The position numbers and the translations under genes were made by a program. From positions 186,001 to 250,000 of the IMG/VR virus record IMGVR_UViG_3300023175_000005: a stretch of 64,000 bases of DNA; one strand, 5' to 3'. The stretch comes from a virus. Positions 16,370 to 24,494 of this stretch are shown one piece after another. The notes under the pieces were generated by a model. It saw only the letters and a program-made list of their open reading frames with translations, made no database searches and was not told where the DNA came from. Every line of letters starts with the position of its first letter. The stretch's first letter is position 1.

Positions 16370-17234
16370 TGTCAACCTCAAATAAATCATTGTCTAGTTC
16401 TGCTTTACGTTGTGCTCTTTTGTTTGCCCAGCCTTCACGCATTTTGTTACGCTTTGCAAGTTCTTCTGGACTAGGATCGATTGGAATAGGATCATCTTTT
16501 GGAGTAATTTGATCTAGTGTGGGTAAAAATGCATCATATGCATTTTTGTTTAATTCAAAGCCGATAAAGTTTCTACCATAACGTAATGCAGTACGTGCAG
16601 TTGTAAAGCCGCCACAGAACGGATCCATTACAGTTTCTTCTCTGTTACTACTGTATAAAACAAATTTTTCAATAAAGTCTTCACTCAATTGATTTTTGTT
16701 TTTTATTTGACCTGGCTTGTAATCACGTGGCATATCTTGTACAGTTAATCTATCATGATAACTGTCTTTTTGATCTGAGTAATATACGTTTGTATTAAAT
16801 GTACGTTTTTGTTTACCTCTATTTGGCTTTTGCCAAAACAACACATGATAGTGACTGCTTACCCATTTCTTTTTAGTGCTTACACCAAATGAATACTTTG
16901 CAATTATATGATTAATTTCTTGTAAGTCTGTTGCGTGTAGTGCGTTCAATACATGGTGTAGGTTAGTATATCCGCTTACAATATAAATGCTACCACCTGG
17001 TCGTAAACATCTAGCACACTCTGAAATCCACTCTTTGCTGAATGTATCGTATGTTTCTAATGGAACTTCTACATAACCTGGAACTACATTGCTTTCATCT
17101 CTGTGATAAACAACATCAAGTTTATCTCCTTCGATGCCATAAGGAGGATCAGTGAATATCAAATCCACTGATCCATCTGCTATATGTTCACGCATACCAG
17201 AAATACAATCCTGGTTGTAAACTTTATAAGTCAT
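16362..17234 (-). CDS. site-specific DNA methyltransferase (N6-adenine/N4-cytosine class)
   Basis: 290 residues. The catalytic motif IV FTDPPYG is near residue 30 and the AdoMet motif I MDPFCGGFTTARTA near 215, with FIGFEL as motif II. That order is the beta class. A basic loop lies between them (SFGVSTKKKWVSSHYH). DPPY is used by both N6-adenine and N4-cytosine enzymes. It is coupled to the upstream ParB-domain gene (stop and start share bases at 17234). It may protect phage DNA or be part of a modification system. Confidence 0.85.
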   Translation of the reverse strand: MTYKVYNQDCISGMREHIADGSVDLIFTDPPYGIEGDKLDVVYHRDESNVVPGYVEVPLETYDTFSKEWISECARCLRPGGSIYIVSGYTNLHHVLNALHATDLQEINHIIAKYSFGVSTKKKWVSSHYHVLFWQKPNRGKQKRTFNTNVYYSDQKDSYHDRLTVQDMPRDYKPGQIKNKNQLSEDFIEKFVLYSSNREETVMDPFCGGFTTARTALRYGRNFIGFELNKNAYDAFLPTLDQITPKDDPIPIDPSPEELAKRNKMREGWANKRAQRKAELDNDLFEVDNG

Positions 17235-18286
17235 TAATAGTCCTTTGTGTCTACTAATTTGTCACCTTCTAGTGCATGTCTATCTTTAATCTGCGGAACT
17301 GCACCTAGTATTTTCCACGGACGTTCGTCGCCTACTTTGCTTAGTGTCATTCCAATCTTTTCAAAAATTGACGTAGTTATCATATTATACGACAACTTGT
17401 ATAAAGATTCAAGTGTTTTTTCGAAGTTTCTTACACCATCTCTTGCTTTTTTAGGATTGTATGAATTTGTAAACAATATAATTTCAACTGGGTCAAACTT
17501 TTTATTACATGCATCTAAAATATGAGAAAATGTTCGTAACGGGTATGTATCGTTATCTACACTTACAAGAATTCTGCTTTTATTGTTTATATCAAATCCA
17601 CTACTTTTACACCAGTCTTCCCAGCCTTTGCGATTTTGTGTTCTAACAAGTCCTAAATCTTGTCCTGCTTCATATCCTGAAATAATATTATTGATGATTT
17701 TTGTAATGTTTCCGCTCTTGTTATTAAAAAACTTTTCAATATCTACATCGTTATATAACCACCATTCGATTTCTTCTGAGATAGGTTTTAATTCTCCCAA
17801 TCTACAAAGCTCAATTCCTGCTGTCTCAAAGTCTTTTCTAAGTGTAGGAACTGCCGGAGGGTGCTCGTTAGCAATAAGTCCGTTAGTAACATAGTTACGT
17901 TCACTATCGTCTTCGTAATCATATACTGCTACTGGGAGCCATTTTTCTTCGTTGCGTTTTGCTGCAATTACACGACCTCTACCGTCTCTAAACTTGCCAT
18001 CTGTGCCATAACATGGCGGTGCATACTTTGTTGAAAAGCCGTGGTAGAAAAAACTAGCCTGAATACTTTCGATACGCTCCTCTGTATTCTGCTCTTGTCT
18101 AATCGACATATTCCAAAGATCTGGATTGGTTTCGTCGACTGTATCTAAATCTAAAAATGTAAAATGTTGGAACTCAGCATTTTTTTGCTGACGGATATGT
18201 TCAAATCCGTATTCTCTTAAATTAATTGTTCCGTGATTGTTGAATCCTGTCACCGTTGAGGTGCCTGCGATTTCTGGTGTCGCCAT
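17234..18286 (-). CDS. ParB/Srx-domain protein partnered with methyltransferase
   Basis: 350 residues. Around residues 85-125, GTDGKFRDGRGRVIAAKRNEEKWLPVAVY matches the ParB/sulfiredoxin-fold signature (DG-x-R-R-x-x-A followed by P-V-x-V-Y). ParB-like domains often sit next to phage DNA methyltransferases, as here. The C-terminal 200 residues are not recognised. A late-type promoter at 18358-18365 drives the pair, with an AAGGAGATATACT ribosome site before the ATG. Confidence 0.6.
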   Translation of the reverse strand: MATPEIAGTSTVTGFNNHGTINLREYGFEHIRQQKNAEFQHFTFLDLDTVDETNPDLWNMSIRQEQNTEERIESIQASFFYHGFSTKYAPPCYGTDGKFRDGRGRVIAAKRNEEKWLPVAVYDYEDDSERNYVTNGLIANEHPPAVPTLRKDFETAGIELCRLGELKPISEEIEWWLYNDVDIEKFFNNKSGNITKIINNIISGYEAGQDLGLVRTQNRKGWEDWCKSSGFDINNKSRILVSVDNDTYPLRTFSHILDACNKKFDPVEIILFTNSYNPKKARDGVRNFEKTLESLYKLSYNMITTSIFEKIGMTLSKVGDERPWKILGAVPQIKDRHALEGDKLVDTKDY

Positions 18287-18357
18287 AGTATATCTCCTTC
18301 ATTGCTCTATGCGTTTGGGTAAACAGAATTTGCCTAAGCGTTTACTGTCTACATAAC

Positions 18358-18365
18358 TATTTATC
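18358..18365 (-). promoter_or_regulatory. late-type promoter GATAAATA for ParB/methyltransferase operon
   Basis: GATAAATAG on the minus strand, 72 bases before the ATG at 18286, in the 95-base gap between 18286 and 18382. The leader also has a GTAAAC...GTTTAC inverted repeat. Confidence 0.5.
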
Positions 18366-18381
18366 ATTTTGCAATTAACTA

Positions 18382-18939
18382 TCAAATACTTTCGATTAAT
18401 GCTCTTTGCATTGCACGTTTTTGATCTTTATAAGAAACTTCTACTAGATTATTAGGTTTAATCTTAGAAAAAACAAATTCTACTGCACTAAATGGAATAT
18501 GTGCTTCAATGCCATCTGGCACTGCAACTAGATATTGTTTTATGTCTTTACCGCTAATAATTGCAATACTATCTTGTTGCCCTAGTAGGTAAAAATCTGC
18601 AGGATTTTCAATCTCTACACCTTTGTTCTTACCTAAACTGTTTTTAAGTTTTACTTTGATAAATGCTTTTTCTTTGCCTGTTTTTGTAAACAGACCATTT
18701 GCCATATATTTAAATTCTAAATCTAAACCTGTTTTAACATCATGATGATCTCTACCAATATCGTCTACCCATTGTAGACGTCCTTGTGTATAAACTTCTA
18801 GAGATTGTTCAATAATGTCTGCTTTATCAAATCGATCCTTACGATCATTAAGTTGATCGCCTACACTTGCTATTAGTTTAGCATATCGATTAGATTGTAT
18901 TACTTCGCTAAGTACTTTCGCATAAGTTTGTGTGTTCAT
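18382..18939 (-). CDS. possible PD-(D/E)XK-type nuclease, otherwise unknown
   Basis: 185 residues. After helical N-terminal segments comes DDIGRDHHDVKTGLDLEFKYMANGLF, then a strand AFIKVKLKNSLG. The D-x-E-F-K and later K-x-K pattern resembles the core of PD-(D/E)XK nucleases (restriction-endonuclease-like), and the gene lies just upstream of a methyltransferase operon. The fit is by eye only and the fold could be something else. It has its own near-consensus sigma70 promoter, so it may be expressed earlier than the methyltransferase. Confidence 0.35.
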   Translation of the reverse strand: MNTQTYAKVLSEVIQSNRYAKLIASVGDQLNDRKDRFDKADIIEQSLEVYTQGRLQWVDDIGRDHHDVKTGLDLEFKYMANGLFTKTGKEKAFIKVKLKNSLGKNKGVEIENPADFYLLGQQDSIAIISGKDIKQYLVAVPDGIEAHIPFSAVEFVFSKIKPNNLVEVSYKDQKRAMQRALIESI

Positions 18940-18972
18940 TGTTGTGCCTCTATTGCATTATTAACTATTAAT

Positions 18973-19001
18973 AATATAACACACAAACACCCAAATGTCA
19001 A
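18973..19001 (-). promoter_or_regulatory. sigma70 promoter
   Basis: TTGACA (19001-18996), a 17-base spacer and TATATT (18978-18973) on the minus strand, 34 bases before the ATG at 18939. It overlaps the last codons of the radical SAM gene. Confidence 0.75.
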
Positions 19002-20233
19002 TCTTTTAAAAAACCAAATTCAGGATAAAGATCTAAGAATTTTGTTGCTCTTGTACTGTCAAAATAATCCAACATGTATCTAAAATAATCACGTTGTTTA
19101 TCTGATAAAGTTTTTTGTGGCTCCGTTTTAATCCAATCTAACCAGTTGTAGTCGTCTATTAGGTTTAAAGTTTTTAACTCTGGTAAGAAAGTTTCAATTT
19201 TTTTTACAATTTCAATTCTGTAATCAATGGGTGAGTTGGCAAAATGTAATGGCTCTGGCCAATCTAAAAATGTTGTATTAAAAGGAAACTTATTTTGTTT
19301 AATAAAGTCAAGCAAATTTGGCAAATCTTTTAGATTTAGCAATTGTATTGTAGGCTCTAAGGTAATTTGAAAATTCTCATATTGGTCGCATATTTTTTTA
19401 GATCTTAAAATCTTGCTTTCCAATGCAGACCAAGAACTAGGGTATCGAACATATTCTAAAACTTTTCCAGTAGCATCCAAACTTATTGATAAGTTTACAT
19501 GCTTAAACTTTGTAAGGTATTTTTCTATCCATGATTCTTTGATAATTGTGCCATTTGAAATTATGTGTACCTTTATATGACCGCTTTCTTTTCTATTCAC
19601 TAATTCTTCTATCAAAGATGTAAATCCCTTCATCACAAACGGCTCGCCGCCGACTGCCATAATCTCTTGAGTTCTTTTTGCATTTTCAAGTATATGGTCA
19701 ACAAATCGCTGGTTGAAATTATTAGATGATGTAGAAAGAACTTCTAGGTCTTTACTATTGGTATAAGGATTGCTTTTGCCGAATTTATTATATTCTAGCA
19801 TGTTCTTTGCAATTTGATTGCTCAATGTAGGGTTACACATCACGCACTGCAAGTTACATTCGTTGCTCATTCTCAAATCAAAACTCAGAGGACTAGGAAC
19901 AACTGTATGGGCATTTTTATAATAATAATCGGCTAATGATTTCCATTTATGATTTTCATACTGTCGGTTTGAAATGATTCCCTGTTCTTCACTTTCAATA
20001 CAACTTTTACAGATATTTTTAGGGATGATTCTTTGATTGAATTTGTGTCTTAATTTTTGTAAAGTCTTGCTGTTCCATACTTCATCGACATCCTTGCCTA
20101 GAATATTAATATCGTCTGAATCTAATTGTTTTGCATAACAACAGGCTTTCATATGCCCTGTTGTTGTCACAAACATTTTAACAAAAGGATGGACACAAAA
20201 ATTTTTGTATAAATCTTCTATTTCATTCGTCAT
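18998..20233 (-). CDS. twitch-domain radical SAM protein
   Basis: 411 residues. An N-terminal auxiliary-cluster region (FCVHPFVKMF, HMKACCYAK, ICKSC) precedes the radical SAM core with CNLQCVMC (CX3CX2C, about residues 132-139), GGEPF (SAM-binding GGE) and SNGTI. This order, Cys-rich domain first, is the same as in 37225-38394 and differs from the SPASM-type proteins. Radical SAM enzymes with twitch or SPASM domains usually modify peptides, proteins or sugars; nothing in the sequence says which here. It lies between the nuclease-like gene and the QueE region. Confidence 0.85.
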   Translation of the reverse strand: MTNEIEDLYKNFCVHPFVKMFVTTTGHMKACCYAKQLDSDDINILGKDVDEVWNSKTLQKLRHKFNQRIIPKNICKSCIESEEQGIISNRQYENHKWKSLADYYYKNAHTVVPSPLSFDLRMSNECNLQCVMCNPTLSNQIAKNMLEYNKFGKSNPYTNSKDLEVLSTSSNNFNQRFVDHILENAKRTQEIMAVGGEPFVMKGFTSLIEELVNRKESGHIKVHIISNGTIIKESWIEKYLTKFKHVNLSISLDATGKVLEYVRYPSSWSALESKILRSKKICDQYENFQITLEPTIQLLNLKDLPNLLDFIKQNKFPFNTTFLDWPEPLHFANSPIDYRIEIVKKIETFLPELKTLNLIDDYNWLDWIKTEPQKTLSDKQRDYFRYMLDYFDSTRATKFLDLYPEFGFLKD

Positions 20234-20239
20234 GCACTA

Positions 20240-20629
20240 TTATGATACTTCACTTCTTCCTTTATCTATAGGTACAACATTAATATAGCCTGCACCTCTG
20301 TCTGTATCTAAACCTTCATCTACAAGCATATTGTAAACAATATCTTTAAACCATCTATCAACAATTTCTTCTTCAGGATCAACATCTGTTCCATAACCTG
20401 CTTCTAAAAGTTGTTTAATAAAATATTCATTCCAATCTAGTTCAAAGAATCCGTTACGAATATTTTCTTCATTCACTTGCACATCTAAAACACTTACCCA
20501 TGGCTCTTTTCTTTTTGTTGCATATTCTTTTGGATCTTTCTTTTTTAGAAACTCGAGTTTTTCTTTTTCAAACTTTGCCTTTTCTTCTTCGGCTTTTTTG
20601 TCTCTAACAATTTTATTCCACCATCCCAT
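20240..20629 (-). CDS. conserved phage protein, unknown function
   Basis: 129 residues. A basic helical N-terminus (Lys/Glu-rich, residues 7-45) precedes a compact domain with WNEYFIKQLLEAGYGTDVDPEEEIVDRWFKD. No known motif. Coupled to the short upstream frame by TAATG. Confidence 0.6.
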   Translation of the reverse strand: MGWWNKIVRDKKAEEEKAKFEKEKLEFLKKKDPKEYATKRKEPWVSVLDVQVNEENIRNGFFELDWNEYFIKQLLEAGYGTDVDPEEEIVDRWFKDIVYNMLVDEGLDTDRGAGYINVVPIDKGRSEVS

Positions 20630-20715
20630 TATAAGTGTTTCCTTAGTTTTTTGTATTGTTCTTCAGTGACTATCCCACTAGCGTACTTACTAATTTCCTT
20701 ATGTTCCCCAGGCAT
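20629..20715 (-). CDS. possible 28-residue protein
   Basis: ATG at 20715, inside the end of QueE, encodes a 28-residue peptide of Lys/Glu-rich, helix-like composition ending KKLRKHL. Its stop overlaps the next ATG as TAATG, the coupling used across this genome. Short, so uncertain. Confidence 0.35.
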   Translation of the reverse strand: MPGEHKEISKYASGIVTEEQYKKLRKHL

Positions 20716-21592
20716 TTCCGAATAGGCTAATGTGGAGTCTTGGAGTGAACCTCCAGCCTCGTTCCATACAGAGCTTCGCCACCTCTTGTACCGTGATGTT
20801 GTACCCTTCCGAGCGACCGCCAAGCGGCATAAGATAGACAGGGCATTCCACACCCGCTGAACGATATTCACTAACTGCTCTACTAACTTCATCAACATCA
20901 TCCATATCAGCAACAACAAATTTAAGATACACAGAACTGCTGTCACAACGAGCGTAATCACGCAAGACGTCAGGTTTGATAGCTGAATCCCAAGTTTCTC
21001 CGCTGACGGATAACTTAGGAGAACAACTAAATGTCCATTCAATTCTGTCATTGTTGTTGATGTAATTGAACAAATCATCATGTAAAAATTGTGTAGTGTT
21101 TGTTTCAAACGTGACATTTTTTAAATCTTTCATTTTCGGATGTTCAAACAACTCTACGTAGAGTCGTTGCCATGCAAGTAATGGTTCACCGCCTGTCATA
21201 ATCAAATGAATATCTTGTCCATTATCTTGTGTCCATTTGCCTTCCGGCAATAAACTAATCAAATGATCTACAACTTCGTCTACTTCTGCAAGTTTGTTAA
21301 AGTGTTTAAACTCTGGATAGATACTAGCATATGTATCACAACCTGTGTGAATAATAGGTAAATCTTCAAATTTTTCTGTAGTTTCGTGTACGCCTGCGTC
21401 AAGTAGTGCCTTTACTTCTGGATTGTAACGATTGCCTTCTGCGTGTTGTTCCCAACGATTCTTGTCTTTTGGTAAGCCAAAATTCATACAACGAAAGTTG
21501 CAACCAAATGTACGTAAAAATACGCTAGGTACTCCTACGTATTTACCCTCACCTTGTACACTATAAAATGCTTCACTGTAACGTAATTTCAT
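20699..21592 (-). CDS. queE: 7-carboxy-7-deazaguanine synthase (radical SAM)
   Basis: 297 residues. QueE turns 6-carboxytetrahydropterin into 7-carboxy-7-deazaguanine in the preQ0 pathway. SEAFYSVQGEGKYVGVPSVFLR is the QueE N-terminal substrate-site motif. FGCNFRC gives the first two cluster cysteines; the third is displaced about 50 residues to TGCDTYAS, with an insertion between, a variant I recall from some proteobacterial and phage QueE. TGGEPLLAW is the SAM-binding GGE motif. FolE, QueD-like and DpdA-like genes are nearby, supporting a deazaguanine pathway. Confidence 0.85.
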   Translation of the reverse strand: MKLRYSEAFYSVQGEGKYVGVPSVFLRTFGCNFRCMNFGLPKDKNRWEQHAEGNRYNPEVKALLDAGVHETTEKFEDLPIIHTGCDTYASIYPEFKHFNKLAEVDEVVDHLISLLPEGKWTQDNGQDIHLIMTGGEPLLAWQRLYVELFEHPKMKDLKNVTFETNTTQFLHDDLFNYINNNDRIEWTFSCSPKLSVSGETWDSAIKPDVLRDYARCDSSSVYLKFVVADMDDVDEVSRAVSEYRSAGVECPVYLMPLGGRSEGYNITVQEVAKLCMERGWRFTPRLHISLFGNAWGT

Positions 21593-22211
21593 GTGTCTGT
21601 TCCTTTATATAATTTGCAATATTTGTACCAAACTCTTTATGCACTCCGTAACCTGGATGACGTTTGTCTTTTGCCAAATCACTATCTTTTCTTCTTCTCA
21701 TAGTATCAATGTCTTCTACTGCAATAAAATCTATGTTATTCCATTTTTCGTGTTGAAAGTGCCAAGGTTTTGCATTAGCATGGTAATTGATTATGTTATG
21801 CTCGTCTAAGTAAGATTTTGCTACTCTCATGTATAAGTTAGTTGTCCAATTAGAATCATAATCTGTATAAAGATTTTTAAAATATGATTTAATTGCTTTA
21901 TCGCCTTTCATACCCCACATCTTTACTTGTACTGAATTCATTGATATTTCGTCAGTTAGTATTGCATGTCTGTTATGAAATGTCCATAAACAAATAACTG
22001 TGTCACCTTCTTGGTATTCAAATGTCAACAAGTCGTTAAGTATTTCTTTATTTGAATAACCACTCATTCCTTTGTTAATGCATTCTAAATTTAACAATTT
22101 AGAAACAACAGAAGGCCAAGCAAGTTTGCTCGGCTCTTCATTGTGCGGCCATATATCTTTTAAATTATCACCGTATGTCAAACTACAACCAAATGCAATT
22201 AACCTTGCCAT
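21573..22211 (-). CDS. SGNH/GDSL-like hydrolase
   Basis: 212 residues. FGCSLTYGDN at the N-terminus is the block I serine region, MSGYSN supplies the glycine of block II, and DKRHPGYGVH the late Asp-x-x-His pair. One of four SGNH-like genes in the window (also 51298, 57727 and 60857), each with a G-(C/S)-S start and a late D-x-H segment. Substrate unknown; esterases of this type often deacetylate glycans. It overlaps QueE by 20 bases. Confidence 0.65.
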   Translation of the reverse strand: MARLIAFGCSLTYGDNLKDIWPHNEEPSKLAWPSVVSKLLNLECINKGMSGYSNKEILNDLLTFEYQEGDTVICLWTFHNRHAILTDEISMNSVQVKMWGMKGDKAIKSYFKNLYTDYDSNWTTNLYMRVAKSYLDEHNIINYHANAKPWHFQHEKWNNIDFIAVEDIDTMRRRKDSDLAKDKRHPGYGVHKEFGTNIANYIKEQTHEITLQ

Positions 22212-22318
22212 TCTGCTTTTGCCTTGATAAATCTTTCTGCTAGATCGTATTTAAGTTGCAGATTAAAAATGGTTGTAGTGTTATAAGGTTGTGTAAAAGA
22301 ATAATTAATTTCAAACAT
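22199..22318 (-). CDS. 39-residue protein between FolE and SGNH genes
   Basis: ATG at 22318 overlaps the FolE stop (TAATG) and the stop lies inside the start of the SGNH gene. The product is 39 residues with a strand-like start (FEINYSFTQPYNTTTIFNLQ) and an amphipathic helix (YDLAERFIKAKAEW). It fills a gap otherwise empty of genes. Function unknown. Confidence 0.5.
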   Translation of the reverse strand: MFEINYSFTQPYNTTTIFNLQLKYDLAERFIKAKAEWQG

Positions 22319-23001
22319 TAGCAAGCAAATTCCTGTTGTAGTTTGATGTTGTCAAAGAACTCTTTCTTAGTTGTAGGATCATCTTTAAAACTACCTCTTA
22401 GCACAGTTGTTTGTGTAAGTGAACTATGTGCCATAATTCCGCGATTCTCGCAGCAGCCGTGTGTTGCTTGAATGTATACACCTAAGTGCTCGGCACCTGT
22501 CGCTTTTTGAATCTCACGTGCAATATCATTTGCAAGTTCTTCTTGCAGTGTGCCGCGTCTTGCACACCACTGTGCAATTCGTGTATATTTAGAAAGACCA
22601 ATTAATTTTTCAGCAGCAATAATACCAATGTATGCAGTGCCAACAACAGGCTGGTGATGATGTGAACACATTGATTTAAGTTCACTGCGTACTACTAGCA
22701 TACCTTCATAACGGTCTTCCGAATCATTTGGAAATGCTGTTGCATCAGGCTTAGGATCATAACGTCCTGCCATAATTTCATTTATATACATTTTTGCTAG
22801 ACGTCTGCCTGTATCCTTTGAATTAGGATCATTTACAATGTCAATACAAAGACTTTCAAGAACGCTTTCGAACTTAGGTGTAAGTTCTTCTATAAGGGCT
22901 TCTTTGTCACCTTTTTGCATAACATATGATATGTTATCGCCAGCCCAGTAACGTTTACCAGCATCTTCTAATCGTTGTTTTAGTTCTAAACTTTTTGTCA
23001 T
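22318..23001 (-). CDS. folE: GTP cyclohydrolase I
   Basis: 227 residues. FolE makes 7,8-dihydroneopterin triphosphate from GTP, the first step to both folate and 7-deazaguanines. SMCSHHHQPVVGTAYIGI carries the zinc-binding Cys and the catalytic His residues, and ATHGCCENRGI carries the second zinc Cys and catalytic region. LIGLSKYTRIAQWCARR is the conserved core. Next to QueE and QueD-like genes it probably feeds the deazaguanine pathway. A strong sigma70 promoter lies upstream. Confidence 0.9.
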   Translation of the reverse strand: MTKSLELKQRLEDAGKRYWAGDNISYVMQKGDKEALIEELTPKFESVLESLCIDIVNDPNSKDTGRRLAKMYINEIMAGRYDPKPDATAFPNDSEDRYEGMLVVRSELKSMCSHHHQPVVGTAYIGIIAAEKLIGLSKYTRIAQWCARRGTLQEELANDIAREIQKATGAEHLGVYIQATHGCCENRGIMAHSSLTQTTVLRGSFKDDPTTKKEFFDNIKLQQEFAC

Positions 23002-23040
23002 TTATTTCTCCGAGTTATAGACGAGGATGTCTATTAATTT

Positions 23041-23069
23041 AATATACCATGTATTTAGGTTTTTGTCAA
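23041..23069 (-). promoter_or_regulatory. sigma70 promoter for folE
   Basis: TTGACA (23069-23064), a 17-base spacer and TATATT (23046-23041) on the minus strand. A six-base hairpin ATAGAC/GTCTAT (23034-23017) and a CGGAGAAATAA ribosome site follow in the leader. Confidence 0.75.
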
Positions 23070-23317
23070 GATATTTCTTCAATATCTGTTACATCACTAA
23101 AAGGAACTACACGTTTGATAAATTGTTTCTCAGCATCTTTAATTTCGTACAGTTCTCTTTTGCTATCTTGAGATAATAGAACACCTTCTCTTTCTAGTTC
23201 GACATATGCATTAACCGGAAGATCTGCCATGCTATACATTCCACCAAGTCTGCCAAATTTGTCTACAGGCCATTCTGCTTTATACTTGCATTTATATTCT
23301 TTATATTCAGTACTCAC
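23066..23317 (-). CDS. small conserved phage protein, unknown function
   Basis: 83 residues. A Tyr/Lys-rich N-terminus, then VDKFGRLGGMYSMADLPVNAYVELEREGVLLS and a basic C-terminal strand pair. The look is of a small beta-barrel, but no family is recognised. Overlaps the phosphoribosyltransferase end by 11 bases; its stop overlaps the folE -35 box. Confidence 0.55.
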   Translation of the reverse strand: MSTEYKEYKCKYKAEWPVDKFGRLGGMYSMADLPVNAYVELEREGVLLSQDSKRELYEIKDAEKQFIKRVVPFSDVTDIEEIS

Positions 23318-23906
23318 TTACATTCTCCCAAGGATAAACTAACCAAACATCTTCTTCTGCTTTATTGATTTCGTGTGCGTAATAACGAACTAATCCGCAG
23401 TCACTTGCTAAATTTTCAGTTAAAGTTGCGAAACGAACGTTTTGGTCCCAAACTCTGTTCCATCGATCATGATCGGGTAAACAACCACTAGTCCAGTCTT
23501 TTACAATCCAGTTAAATGTTGTACCAGTGTCGTTAATATCGTCTACAATAAGAATATTACTTTTGTTTTCAATAGTAATAATATCAACACCTGCACTTGC
23601 TTGAATGTCTTGATTATGAGTTTGAATTTTCATATCTTCATATCCAAATGCATCTTCTGCCATCCAACAGTTGCTTTCGTTTCCGTAACCTTCATTGTCA
23701 TCACGCAAACTAACCTTTAGTGCTTCGCAACGAATACCAGTCATGTTAGAAATAATAGTTGCAGGAATGTTACCACCTCGTGTAATACCTACAATGTAAT
23801 CAGGACGCCAATTATCTTTATACATCTGCATGACAATACTTGCACACATCTTTTCTACGTCTTGCCACGAATAATAATGTTTCTTAATCATTCTTTTTCC
23901 ACTCAT
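23307..23906 (-). CDS. type I phosphoribosyltransferase
   Basis: 199 residues. ILIVDDINDTGTTF (about residues 117-130) is the PRPP-binding loop of type I phosphoribosyltransferases, and YIVGITRGGNIPA is the substrate/pyrophosphate loop near the N-terminus. This is the layout of purine (Gpt/Hpt-like) salvage enzymes, which join a base to PRPP. Inserted or variable segments lie between them. In this region it could recycle purine bases or serve the deazaguanine route; the base is not predictable. Confidence 0.75.
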   Translation of the reverse strand: MSGKRMIKKHYYSWQDVEKMCASIVMQMYKDNWRPDYIVGITRGGNIPATIISNMTGIRCEALKVSLRDDNEGYGNESNCWMAEDAFGYEDMKIQTHNQDIQASAGVDIITIENKSNILIVDDINDTGTTFNWIVKDWTSGCLPDHDRWNRVWDQNVRFATLTENLASDCGLVRYYAHEINKAEEDVWLVYPWENVSEY

Positions 23907-24111
23907 CCATTTCAGTTTTTATATCAGTAATTTGTTCGTTTGCAATACCAGCAGCCATTGATTGAACTTGTTCTAGTAAGTGCCTACAAGTAGATTCGTC
24001 ATATTGTTTATAACTAATTTCAGCAAATTCATTACGAATACGATGTGCTTGTATACACAAATCTTTCATTGCATTTATACGTCTAATCCATTCTTCAATT
24101 GGATGTTGCAT
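23884..24111 (-). CDS. small helical phage protein, unknown function
   Basis: 75 residues, helical, starting QHPIEEWIRRINAMKDLC. Overlaps both neighbours (stop inside the phosphoribosyltransferase start, start at the previous stop). No function recognised. Confidence 0.5.
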   Translation of the reverse strand: MQHPIEEWIRRINAMKDLCIQAHRIRNEFAEISYKQYDESTCRHLLEQVQSMAAGIANEQITDIKTEMDEWKKND

Positions 24112-24494
24112 TAAAATGGTACCTCTGCTTCTGGTTCGTGATTACCTTTATAGTCTTGATGAACCATTTTGTAAATTGATTCAAAGTTTTTAAAAGCTTT
24201 TTCTAAACCGGGATAATGTTGACACATATCTTTAATTTTATTTAATGAAGGCATTGTATCTACAAATTCAGTTTGTTCCCAAGTAATATTGTCACTCCAG
24301 TGTGTATCATCAATTGTGATGGTTAAATTACCATCACTAATAGTACTGGCATTATTAATATTAATGTCTGATATATTAAATGTTAAATCTTCGTCAGAAA
24401 TAATGTCTATAGTTGCTGTTGTGATATCACTTATACTAGTTGAATATGTGTGGTCTGTACTTGTACCAAAAATAATATCATCATCATTACCCAT
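24111..24494 (-). CDS. beta-rich small protein, unknown function
   Basis: 127 residues from the ATG at 24494, chosen for an AGGA ribosome site and its overlap with the glycosyltransferase stop. The first 75 residues are Thr/Ser/Ile/Asp-rich and strand-like (TATIDIISDEDLTFNISDIN); the last 50 are helical (MPSLNKIKDMCQHYPGLEKA) with an acidic end. Function unknown. Confidence 0.55.
   Translation of the reverse strand: MGNDDDIIFGTSTDHTYSTSISDITTATIDIISDEDLTFNISDININNASTISDGNLTITIDDTHWSDNITWEQTEFVDTMPSLNKIKDMCQHYPGLEKAFKNFESIYKMVHQDYKGNHEPEAEVPF

Noticed and set aside
20629-21117. A 162-codon minus-strand frame overlapping QueE
   Set aside because: Most of it is in another frame of QueE with a low-complexity, hydrophobic composition; only the last 28 codons past QueE look plausible and are listed as a small gene.
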